From NCBI RefSeq assembly GCF_000003605.2, contig NW_003105607.1, positions 239,748 through 280,081 on the forward strand: a stretch of DNA of 40,334 nucleotides, read 5' to 3'. Shown here piece by piece: positions 22,716 to 32,753 of the stretch (positions within the stretch are counted from its first letter, which is position 1; each line of letters opens with the position of its first letter). The notes below the pieces were generated by a model. It worked only from the letters and a program-made list of their open reading frames with translations. It was not told where the DNA came from and searched no databases. This stretch comes from Saccoglossus kowalevskii. Lineage: Eukaryota; Hemichordata; Enteropneusta; Harrimaniidae. The position numbers and the translations under genes are program-made.

Positions 22716-24045
22716 ATGGAACCGTACATGCTGTATCGACGCCCTTTCTGTGGGATGAATACGTAGCAAGTCTGAACACTGTCTCCGTCTAAGGGAGAAT
22801 ACCTAGTGAGCGTACGATGAATCTCACGTACATACTCACCAAGAATGTCGTCAGCGTGGACCCCAATTCGCTGGTAACGCCAGATCGCAACTACGGTCCA
22901 CTCGGCACAGTCGTGGTGTCAGCGATACTTGTAGCCATTATAGCCGTGACTTTGTTTATGAATTCGCTGATAATCCTCGCGTTTTGTACATCCAGACACG
23001 TCCGTAAGATAAACAACTACTTCTTTTTCAGCCTGGCACTCACCGATATATTGATGGCTGTGCTTGTTATGCCATGGATGGCCACGGAACAGTTATTGGG
23101 TACGTGGATGTTCGGTAAAGAGCTGTGCTTAGTTTGGTTATGTGCTGACTATTTTCTTTCATCGGCATCTGTGTTCAATATGACATTCATTTGTATCGAC
23201 AGATATCTGAATATCGTTCACCCTTTGTCTTATCCAGCTAGCAGGACACCGAAACGGATTATTGCCATGATTGTAGCGGCGTGGGTTCTAGGATTGCTCG
23301 CCGAGTTACCAGCCACGCTTTTATGGGAACCGATCGGACAAAAGAGCGTGATCAACTACACGCATACATGTGACGTTGAATGGGTTGACAATGTTTACTA
23401 CAACGTTCTCAGCACGACCTTGACGATTTTCGTGCCGTTTATCGTCATGACGGTGTTGTACTCCCGCATGTATTGTGCCGTGGAACGGAGTTTACGCTGG
23501 ATTAGGAAACATTCTGTCGCCGGGTTCGAAAGCAGCGAATCGATAAATCAGTCCAGTCAGATTAATCACCACATTGACGATGGTATGCCGTCTGTGTACA
23601 ATGACTCGACGAGTAGCCATCAAAATACTCGCAAATGGTCACTGGCGAGGGTATCGCTACAGAAACCCGACAGTCACACAAAACGAAGGGGTAACAAGAA
23701 ACATCGTGTTTTAAAAGATAAAAAAACTGCCACAACTCTTGGGATTTTATTAGGATTTTTTGCGTTCTCGTGGCTTCCCTGGCAAGTAGTGAGTATCACA
23801 GACGCGGCGTGTGGGTATTACTGTGTCCCTACACTTTTGTATGACATTTGCCTCTGGTTACAATATTCAAACTCTATGGTTAACCCATTCCTGTATATAT
23901 TTAGAGACGACAGCTTTCGCATTGCTGTTTATGGAATTTTAACAAAGTGTTCATTCACCAGTGGCAGGTAGCACCCGTTATGAAGGAGTTGAGAGCATGT
24001 CAGATGTCTGCAGTGGAGTACGTGCAATATATTATAATATATGGT
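22716..24045 (+). repeat. Duplicated block, copy 2 (contains receptor 2)
   Basis: Partner of 10941-12478. The upstream match covers about 100 bases, including agtctgaacactgtctccg. Downstream the shared cacccgttatgaa follows the stop codon, then gaaggagttg, which is the uninterrupted equivalent of the MITE target in copy 1. Homology is lost after about 24045. Confidence 0.8.
22817..23971 (+). CDS. Class A aminergic-like GPCR (histamine H3/muscarinic-like), receptor 2
   Basis: A 384-residue paralogue of receptor 1, differing at about 37 residues by hand count with no length change. All class A landmarks are kept at the same numbers: D77, C104/C185, D111, DRY 128-130, P207, W319, W322, Y350 and NPFLY 356-360. 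The changes are grouped. Eight fall in residues 5-42, eight from ECL2 to early ICL3 (A191D, T196N, V201T, V204I, L218M, I222V, R223E, F234V) and nineteen in ICL3 residues 246-283. Only K306T and I355V lie in the rest. So the helical core and G-protein interface motifs are fixed, while TM5 and ICL3, which commonly tune ligand access and G-protein choice, have diverged. Single exon, intact frame, so probably functional. Confidence 0.93.
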   Translation: MNLTYILTKNVVSVDPNSLVTPDRNYGPLGTVVVSAILVAIIAVTLFMNSLIILAFCTSRHVRKINNYFFFSLALTDILMAVLVMPWMATEQLLGTWMFGKELCLVWLCADYFLSSASVFNMTFICIDRYLNIVHPLSYPASRTPKRIIAMIVAAWVLGLLAELPATLLWEPIGQKSVINYTHTCDVEWVDNVYYNVLSTTLTIFVPFIVMTVLYSRMYCAVERSLRWIRKHSVAGFESSESINQSSQINHHIDDGMPSVYNDSTSSHQNTRKWSLARVSLQKPDSHTKRRGNKKHRVLKDKKTATTLGILLGFFAFSWLPWQVVSITDAACGYYCVPTLLYDICLWLQYSNSMVNPFLYIFRDDSFRIAVYGILTKCSFTSGR

Positions 24046-24317
24046 CGGATAGCATGTTTTCATATTTTGATTTATATAAAATATTAATATTAATATTATT
24101 AAAAAAATTAAAAATATATAGAAAAATTTGTCATGATTAACATAATCGGTCAATGATATATTTATAAGTCGTTCGACACTACTATCTCGTCACGGTTAGA
24201 TTATATATGTATTTATTGGTTGTCTGTTTATGAGTTGTGTATACAAACATTGATAGTCAACCGCTTATAATGACAACATCGCTCTGTTCTGTTTATGACA
24301 ATATAACTACTGTATAG

Positions 24318-24485
24318 TACGAAAGTGGTACAAGAACAGTGCCTTGCTCATTTTATTCTTCGTGGTGTACCGTGACGTCAATTCTTGCAATTGTCGTATC
24401 AACACTAATAGTCAACCTCATACTGACATACATCATCGTCGCCATGATATTTGGCCGTTGTATCGCCATTATAGGACGGTTGTGA
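24318..24485 (+). CDS. Candidate terminal exon with one transmembrane helix
   Basis: A 55-codon open stretch follows a possible acceptor (ctgtatag|tac, ending 24317) and ends in TGA at 24483-24485. It has no usable early ATG. The peptide contains one strong hydrophobic segment, ILAIVVSTLIVNLILTYIIV and four more residues, followed by a short tail with three arginines, which looks like a C-terminal membrane anchor. It lies about 350 bases after receptor 2 but is not homologous to its neighbours. No family is recognised and no partner exon was found, so this is tentative. Confidence 0.22.
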   Translation, partial: YESGTRTVPCSFYSSWCTVTSILAIVVSTLIVNLILTYIIVAMIFGRCIAIIGRL

Positions 24486-25192
24486 ATGGTTGGCTTCAGC
24501 GAAACCGTGCGAATCGGTTGATGAATATATTTGAGTCAATAAGAATTCAAACGATTCAAACGCTGCAGTTGAGTTGAAGCATTCTCAAAGACGGACCGGA
24601 ACAGGAAGTCAGTGAAAGCATATTTACAAGGCACAATTTGATACGTCCGAAAAAAAATTCATACAAGTTGTTGTTTGATTGGTCAGACCAAAGACATTAG
24701 AAAGAGACACAGGCATATGACAGTTGAACGGGATTAGTCAGTATGAATTCCAGGTGTAGTTGAACTTGAAGTATTGTAAATTAGACTGGTGGTTACCACA
24801 CGATTACTGAGGTAAAATACGTCTACATTCAGCATGTAGCTTGAATATGCACCAATCCGCGCGTTTTCCTCCTTTACAGGGAACCAATCTATTTACTGAT
24901 GAACGACTTAGTGTCGTCGCTGTAAACATGGAGGTAAAAGTCTTTTCCCCTCCATGCTATAAACAAGCCCTGATTGGTTATTTGCTTTCAAGACGGTTAC
25001 TCGCGATTAAGTAAATCATTGCACTCAAATGCCGCGGTTGTCATTGTACGATATTTTGTAGTGTACCCATGAGTGCACCGAAACAATGCCATGGCGGCGG
25101 GAATGGCTTCTGTCTCGTTCTCATATACACGGCGTTTGTGTTATTTCGACTGATTACGTCATCAAACTCTCGTCTGAACTTGATACGTGAAT

Positions 25193-25221
25193 CATGGAAC
25201 TATAAACCCCTTAGTTCCATG
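25193..25221. repeat. Perfect 10-bp inverted repeat
   Basis: The arms catggaacta (25193-25202) and tagttccatg (25212-25221) pair around a 9-base loop. It is flanked by gtgaat on both sides. Confidence 0.7.
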
Positions 25222-25769
25222 CGTGAATGAAGCAACGTGAATGCAACCTTTTAAGAACTCTATGATGAATGACGTACCCAGAAAATACCACGTACTTTCT
25301 ACAAAACATTAAAATAAAGCGGTGCCTCTATGAAAATATGCCCACGCCGTCTCCGAAATTCGACAGTAGCACGCGCAAGGCACCATGCCACCAGCAAGCA
25401 CTAATGCAAGTTCGTATAATTACATGTTCAACGCTACATGCTGCGTTCTAGTTGTCACTCACGCGTGACACCATTCCCAATCACTGACCTAGTCATAAGT
25501 GTTCACGTATGTTTGTATCCCAGCCAATAACCAGCCAACTATGTCAGTTTCGCTTGACCCAGAGTTAGTATTGTTATTGATCGTATTGCGGTCAACTGGG
25601 TGCGCATTTAAACGGAACACTCCGTAACCTACAAAACATAAAATACGGCAGGACAGGACGTTGCAATGAACAAAGAGGTTACGTCATGCATGTAACTTCA
25701 GTGACAGCGATGATACGCCTCAATGCACCTAAACAGAACGCGGTACTCTTACTCCCGGTCATAGACCTG

Positions 25770-25800
25770 CGTCTGACCATAGTACGTCCATGGTCTGACG
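25770..25800. repeat. 12-bp inverted repeat with 7-nt loop
   Basis: The arms cgtctgaccata and catggtctgacg match at 10 of 12 positions around gtacgtc. The geometry matches the hairpins at 180-208 and 19262-19292. Confidence 0.6.
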
Positions 25801-26469
25801 TAGTATTTTGATTATAATGGCCACATTTTACTACGTCAGCATTGCTACTGCAAGGATTACAATAATCTAATCATGACAGGTGTGGGACTGTGGTGGAATA
25901 TTTATTGGTTATAAAAAGTAAAAATCTAATATTTGATTAAAACACTTTCCAAAACTAAGCTGTAACGGGAACCGAGAAAATGGGGGAAAGAATGTGAGAC
26001 GATAGTTTCGTGTGGTGCTACACTTTCCATGTTCTGAAATAAATCACGGATTTTTCTCAGTTTTCAGCGTAGTTACTTCCTCTCAACACTACAAACCTGC
26101 CAACATTCATAGGGATATAGCTTTATAACCTTCTCAAGTATGAGTTTTGACAACCCATCAACATATGCGCTGACTAACGATTCATTGTCAATAAGTATAC
26201 CAACAACCAGCCTCGTTTTCGAATAAGCTGTTGGCGGACGATGCTCCCAGTCGATTTAATACACTGCCACTGTCGTCGGGGTAACGGAGCACATATGATT
26301 TTCAGATTAGATATATGAAATGCAACGCGTATGATAAGAGATTATGTTGTGTGGGCAGCTAATTAATATTATGTTGTAGTATCAGTACACACGTTACAGT
26401 ACCGTATCGACAAGCTAACATAATCTGTCCTGTTTATCCCGACTGAAAAACAGACTGAGAAATATACAG

Positions 26470-26576
26470 AATGGCCGTCGAGATCTCGTTAAGAGCGAGA
26501 AAACAACGAGACTTGTTTCGACACGGCAAAACAAGTCTCGTTGCTTTCTCGCGCCAAACGAGATATGGCGGCCATT
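26470..26576. repeat. Long near-perfect hairpin (foldback element)
   Basis: Two arms of about 48 bp, at 26470-26518 and 26528-26576, pair around a 9-base loop. The outer part pairs aatggccg with cggccatt. The inner 24 bp (from gcgagaaaacaacgagac to gttt) pair with one mismatch; a few mismatches lie in the middle. It is most likely a foldback MITE. A small-RNA precursor is possible from the length and stem, but nothing further supports that. Confidence 0.8.
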
Positions 26577-26863
26577 TGCGTGTGAGGTCTATTGTGTAAC
26601 ATTATAAAGTTGAAAACATTTGTGTTGTTCAGACATAGTTCAGACGTTTGTTGCGAATCGATCCAGTAATACCTGTATGGATTTAGGCCTGGAAGACTAG
26701 GCGCGGAATTGGATCGATGTATCATGCACTGATCGTAGACGTAGTAATTATATTGGATAAGTGGTGAGCAAAATTCGGTGAGAAAAATTGCAGTCAACAG
26801 AACTGCGCTCACCAAATCAGGTAAGAATCCTTGTCGTAAACGATGAGCAAAATTTTCTCTTAA

Positions 26864-27419
26864 GGTAGAAGCCTAGTCATAATTTTTGACAAAATTGGTC
26901 ATAAATCGCATGACAATGTTTATTAGTTAATTATGTACAATCATGAAGCTCATGTCTCATGGTACATGAAATAGCATTATTTTGTATGTTACAGTTACGC
27001 TTTTTGAGAAACGTGTCCTAATATTTCTTGAAAATAGCTATTTTTAAAACAATTCCATAGAACACAATTTTAAAGAAAAATTGCATGTTTTAACACTTTT
27101 TAAAATCCAGATTTTTTAAATAATTCAGAACAACAAAAAGTAATCTATCATTAACAATATATGATTTTTTCAGCCTATGTCACCAGGTTAGATTTTGAGA
27201 TATTGCATAATATCTCTGCCATAGGAACCTGTGGTAAAAGTGTTATAATAATGACAAAATGGCGACTTTCCACTAAAATACAACCATTAATTTCTCCAAA
27301 AAAAAGGCTGGTGACCCCTAACTTTTTTTGGTCAATATCCTTATATTGCCTTGGAGTAAAATTTATTGCAAAATGAATAAATTCTGTTGTTTTTTTAATA
27401 TATGAGTAGGCTTCTACCC
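26864..27419. mobile_element. Non-autonomous element with TTAA target duplication
   Basis: TTAA at 26860-26863 and 27420-27423 brackets 556 bp. The ends are ggtagaagcctagtcata on the left and tatgagtaggcttctaccc on the right, inverted repeats matching at about 17 of 18 positions, the left end missing one G. Duplication of exactly TTAA is the mark of piggyBac-type transposition. The inside is AT-rich with no transposase, so it needed an enzyme supplied from elsewhere. Confidence 0.8.
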
Positions 27420-27423
27420 TTAA

Positions 27424-28849
27424 AACAGGTTAACAGTTTTTTTAATTATAGCGTAATAAGTAATTCAATATCACGTTTTAAGGAACTCGTTAAATATAAA
27501 TATTAAATATTAGCTGACTCTTCTACCCACCTCATTTAAAGTGAGGGTTCTAATCTAGTTCATTTTGCTCATTGCCCCGGTTGCCATTTACCTACCCTAG
27601 GCTGTTCATATTAGTCACGTGATATTTTGATCTAAGAATACATTGGTGTTTGTTTATTATACACTTGATTGTAGCATTGCTTTATGTCGCCATACGTTTC
27701 TCATGGCAAGCAAATGCTTTTTTTAGAATCGTTAGACCAAGCTTATTATTATACTTTATCACGAAATCCTATAACGTGATATGATGAAACGTTCAAATTA
27801 CCATGAAAGACAAAACCCCGCCTCGCGTGATTAATGACAGTAATTTGACATCGTTTAATAATATCGTCACGGTTATTTCACATTATTTGACAACCCATAC
27901 TTTAGATATACTTACATGAGTTACGTGAAAATATGGACATTCCTATATTCCGAAGGAAGAAAAATAAATTACATCACTTTATATTGCACAAATGATAAAC
28001 GCACCGCGTAGGGTATATATGTATACTGACATTCCGCTGGTGTGTAGAGTTATCAATATGGGATGGTTACCGAGAGTTCATGTGTGCTTATTAACATGGA
28101 GGTTAGTGTGAACAGCGCACTTTGAACTCGTCCCAATTCTCAAGGATGATGTCTAGAACCGTCGCCGTTTCGAGTTTCTTCAATGTATTATGCGATCTGA
28201 AAGTGCAAAATATTTCCGATAAAGCACGTTCAGAAAAATGCGTCTGGAAATTTCATAACAGAGACGATCTGGTGTATGTAATGTCCGTTGTCACATTATA
28301 CAGTGTTGCTGAGTGTGCAAGCAGCGAGAAAACGGAACAAAAACGCAGGGGTTCCGTAAGCTATATCCACAGTGGAATTGTCACTGTAAGATAACGGCAG
28401 AGCCATCACGTGATGGCCAAGAGTCGATGAACCAGGTCAGGAGTCGCTCACATTCTGTCACGTCGTCGCTAGTTTTTATGTTATATTTAGTCACTTGTGC
28501 TGTCATCATAGTTTGTATTCAGTAAAACTCGATGTACAGTGTGCATGGTTTCCTTTTTAATCAGAATACTCCCATTATGTATGAATAATATCAGTTGTAG
28601 AAAATATAATAGCAACATAATTGGCGACGTGTTTGCGTCGTAGTGATTAGGTCGGACTGCTATTTTGCTGCGTGAGTCTACAGGGATGATTTCATGTTTT
28701 GCCTTTTTCCCCATAGAGTAAAACGTATAATCTCAAAATTTAATGTTTTCCGTATTGTTTGCAAATATGTCATGTCATCTCAGTATGGTGTTACGAACTA
28801 TTGTGAATCCATGGCGAAATCTTAATGCCATGTTCAAAATGTATATTTA
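27424..28849. other. Non-coding stretch
   Basis: No gene is recognised. A 90-codon frame at 28122-28394 and an overlapping 70-codon frame have no recognisable domain. Confidence 0.4.
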
Positions 28850-29014
28850 AATCGGGGGAGTCGTCACCTACGCATACGTCAGGTGGCCATAGCGTGTCAT
28901 TGTTTACAAACAAGCGTCTACCCATGAACCTTTGCGTTCTTAGCGTGTGTTGTTATCATCATGGGGACTCAATTCCGGCGCGTGCGCAGGTGACGACCCC
29001 CCCCCCCCCCGCTT
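28850..29014 (+). mobile_element. TA-flanked MITE family, copy 2
   Basis: A 165-bp copy in the same orientation as copy 1, with TA at 28848-28849 and 29015-29016. The right end contains a 14-base C run (28997-29010), against only three Cs at the matching place in copy 1. It retains the core ggtggccatagcgtgtcatt and tgcgcaggtgacgac near the right end. Confidence 0.8.
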
Positions 29015-29016
29015 TA

Positions 29017-32000
29017 AAATAAAACTGCGACGTATCTTTCTTTTCAGTTAATTCAATATGCAAGCGTGAATAAGTGGTCAATGACCCGATGTTGTTGTCG
29101 TGAGACAAAGTTAGTGACGCGGTATTCTGTTATTAGCGTTGGTTGAGTTTTATAGTGGGAATATTAATTACACACGTAAGTTTACATTCATTTCTATAAT
29201 TTATGAGTAGAGATTATAAATTACACGTATATCATTAAGGCACCGCTCTGTGACTATGATAATCATACAAATAAACACATATTAGACTATGTACACTTTG
29301 CTATCATTATTCGTGACATGATTCCGTGTCAGCCAGCCTGAGTATTAGTACATGCAATGAACATATCAAACACAAACAATTTATTCATTGTGTGGCACAT
29401 CACGTTTTGTACAAAAACTAGACCTATCATGACGTCACGGTGGTGGTGTTTAGCTTGCCGGTGGTGTATTCGTCATTTCGATGTAACAGAAACTCTCCGC
29501 TCATCGATTGTTCGACGAGAATGGTGTATCATCCAGCATAATCAGAGCCGAAGTGAACCTAACGACGAAATATTATGGAAGGAAATATATCTTCTATGTC
29601 ACCAAGGCGTTGAAATAAATCATATTCTGATGCATAAAAACGTCAACTTCAATATAGAATTCACAATAGCTCCGTGAATGATGAATGAGAAGTGTAATAT
29701 AGTCTCACAACTAATGTTACACACATTTCTGCTCTGATTTCCGGGTAGCGTATGTAATATTCACCACGCGTCTAAGCAATAATTGGATAATTTTGGTTTC
29801 CATTAAATTGGGCGTTTGATCGCAGTCGGTACTTTCATGACCATTTTACCATGGGATTTGCCAACCGTAACCACTTGCGGGCATGTTATCGCAAGGTATC
29901 ATGGTTATCACGTAATAGTTTCTGTTACTGAGTACTATTATCATTCACACTCAGTGTTAATACGATTACATACTAGGACCTTGGGGGAAATAAACTAGCA
30001 GTACGAACAATATTGAAATAGACATCCTCCACGCTCCCCGAGCGTAGCCAGTGCACCATAACGGCTCAATACGATGATGATTACTTTTATGACGTGCATA
30101 GACTCAAGACAACTTACAAGTATAATATTTCTTTATCCAAATTTCGTAATTTTTACCGGGGTCAAAATAAGAGTGGGTTTCCGAGAGTCGACCGAAGATC
30201 CAGTGTGCGGAAAGTACAAATAATAACTCGTATGAAGTGTCAGTTATACCAATCTGATTAAATACCGATATAGGTATAAGTTCCAATATCTATTTTGTTT
30301 TATTTTATTTATGTCTATTATATTTAATAGAAAAAATAACAAAAACCAAATTTTGAAATTAAAAAAAGTCAGCCTACACCTACTTTGGATTTAACTCATA
30401 TTACCGTCGTTTCAGACTCATTGAGCGTAACTTGATTATAATTTCCACTTAGTCTTATGTTTGTCTCCAATAACGACTCAAGCAGGTACCGACTGTGACA
30501 CGTCATATTGGCGAGGTCAAAGGTTATCGATGAAAGCAGGATTACGACGTACTTAATTGCATTCCACTGAATTCCAGAGACCTGTACAAATATGGGTACG
30601 TGGTGTAATAACCGAGTGTCGATTTCCTTTCAGGTTGCCATGTTACTGTGCGCACGCTCGCTACAAGCACGTACTTGGAGCAGTTCGCCCCTTTAATTTT
30701 CCACAAATTGAATAAACATCCTTAGATATATTAGCCCCTCACGGTAATTAATAATGTACGTTCAATAATAATAATTATAAAATACAATTATCGATTCATT
30801 ATGTGTGTAAATGAGCCATATTTTTTTATTTTACGAACGTTTCGTAAACTTTCAAATGCAGCCTAGATTCAAAACGATATAAACTCGATATACTAGATAA
30901 TAGTACCGATAAATAAAATATTCGGACAGAACTGAAGCTAGTATAGTTAAATGTCTAACTAAATTATCGGCACTGTCTCGTACGTAGCCGCGTATCGACC
31001 CCGAGTCACTAGGTTCCATACAGCCTTGAACAGCAGCCGGTAAAGGTATTGTGCTATGACTATTATCTTTGCTCTACATCGTCTACAAGTCACATACAGA
31101 CACATATGAATAAAGACAGACACAGCGTGGTGATGAGAATAACTGATATGAGACTGTGCATACATTGACATATACACACATCGCATATTGGTTGCATAAC
31201 TATAATCACTATTGAATATGTTGTTTCGAGGATTTAGAAAATATGCACATATTCGGGGTGTTAAGAAAAAATGTGCGACCAAGCAAAGTAAAGAATCAGT
31301 TATATATGAAGGAGGCCATTTTGAATGTTATGACGATTTACCAGTCCATTACAAATAAAGTTGACCTACCCTGCATGTGGTAGAATTCCACTATACAAAC
31401 TACGTACCTCTGAAGGTAACTTTTGAACCCGACTTTGTTTCTATGTTTTTCACTCACACACCTAAGTTTGGCTGTTCAATTACTAATATTCTCGGGATTC
31501 TTGTTCGTTTTGATAAAATACTGTTTGCCCCCCCCCCCCCCCCGCCACCGCCACCGCCTAGTTCATCATGTGTGAGTACATTTCGGAATACTCAACATTT
31601 ACCACAAATAGGTCATTATTATCGACCCTGGTTATAACTTTGTCTGTCGAAGTTCAGAATTAAATGTCGATGACTCGTCGCTGTTTCCACGAAGGTCGGT
31701 GATAATCAAGAATAATCTCATTTATCCAACTGGGCAACGGATGTACGTGTTTTTTCGCGCCTTGTGTGACACTTATATCTTTGTTGTGTTCCCCAGAGAA
31801 TGACCACACAAATATAGCGGTATCACGTCGCAAGTGGAGTTTGTGGTTATACCGATACCGATACACTGTAATAGTTACCATTAAAGCTAACAAAGAACCA
31901 TTTTTTGAAATAAATATTCATGCAAACATTCTCACTATCTTTCCCTGAGTTACTTTGTATGGACAACTACAATTCATGTTTGAAGCAATCCGGAGTATAT

Positions 32001-32564
32001 GTTAATCGCAGTTAATCGTCACATGTTACGTACTCGGCTTATTGCTCGATGGTGTAGTTTTCACCTCTTGGCAGCATTAACACAACGTTGTACCGCTCTT
32101 AGGTCAGAATGTTTGCTTAACTATGATCGATGGGTTGATAAAGTTTAAATTAAGAAGTCCCGTTTCGGCCATAAAACACGGTTCCACTGGAAGTCGAACG
32201 AGTAGAATTTGCCAGGAAACACATGTTTTGAATTGAATGTTAGTACGAACAGTTGTTTTTATGACAGTTATGTAATAGATACATCAACCCATGGACTCGG
32301 AAGTACATCATCACCGACTTTTACCTTATCAATCCCTAGCAGTACTTCCATGATATCAATAAGGTCACGCATATTAAGCGTGATGTGGAGATTATTCTTG
32401 ATCATGTTCGAAATTTAATTGTGGAATTTATTTTCATCAAAAGTTACTTACTTGAATTTGAAGAAGTGGTTCTGTATATCTAAAGTTATTTACGAGATTT
32501 TGTTTTCAATAAATTGTAAGCATGCTATTCTACAACGTAAATCGGAGAAATACTCTCACGTTTT
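29017..32564. other. Long non-coding stretch
   Basis: No gene or RNA is recognised. Open frames of about 106 codons at 29357-29677 (plus) and 107 codons at 30959-31282 (minus) have no family resemblance. A 16-base C run with following CCG/CCA repeats lies at 31528-31558. A CRE octamer lies at 29430-29437. Confidence 0.4.
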
Positions 32565-32570
32565 TGAATT

Positions 32571-32664
32571 AAACACACTGCTCAAATTAAAAACACCCTG
32601 TTTAAATTAAAAACACGTGAATTTTATTTCAAAACACATGTTTTAAATAAAAACAGCAGTGTTT
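32571..32664. repeat. Imperfect foldback centred on cacgtg
   Basis: The outer arms cactgct and agcagtg pair, as do the inner aattaaaaacacgtgaattt halves, around a cacgtg centre near 32613-32618, with repeated aaattaaaaacac units on the left. It ends about 90 bases before the LINE remnant and is probably an older AT-rich repeat. Confidence 0.45.
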
Positions 32665-32753
32665 CAGTATTTGCTTCCGCGGTGGGGGAAAATTAAAGAA
32701 AAGTATCTCAAAATATAGCACATATAAAGGCGCAAAAAGAAACTTTTCACCAA

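Larger units (their letters stand above)
24486..26469. other. Non-coding stretch with small hairpins
   Basis: No gene is recognised. Short inverted repeats occur at 24927-24956 (catggagg / cctccatg), 25193-25221 and 25770-25800. Confidence 0.45.

Noticed and set aside
11046-23971. The two receptors considered as falsely duplicated haplotypes
   Set aside because: Flanks beyond the ~1.3-kb block are unrelated, the copies lie on one scaffold in direct order, and parts differ by 18%, beyond normal allelic variation. An assembly check is still sensible because a gap lies between them.
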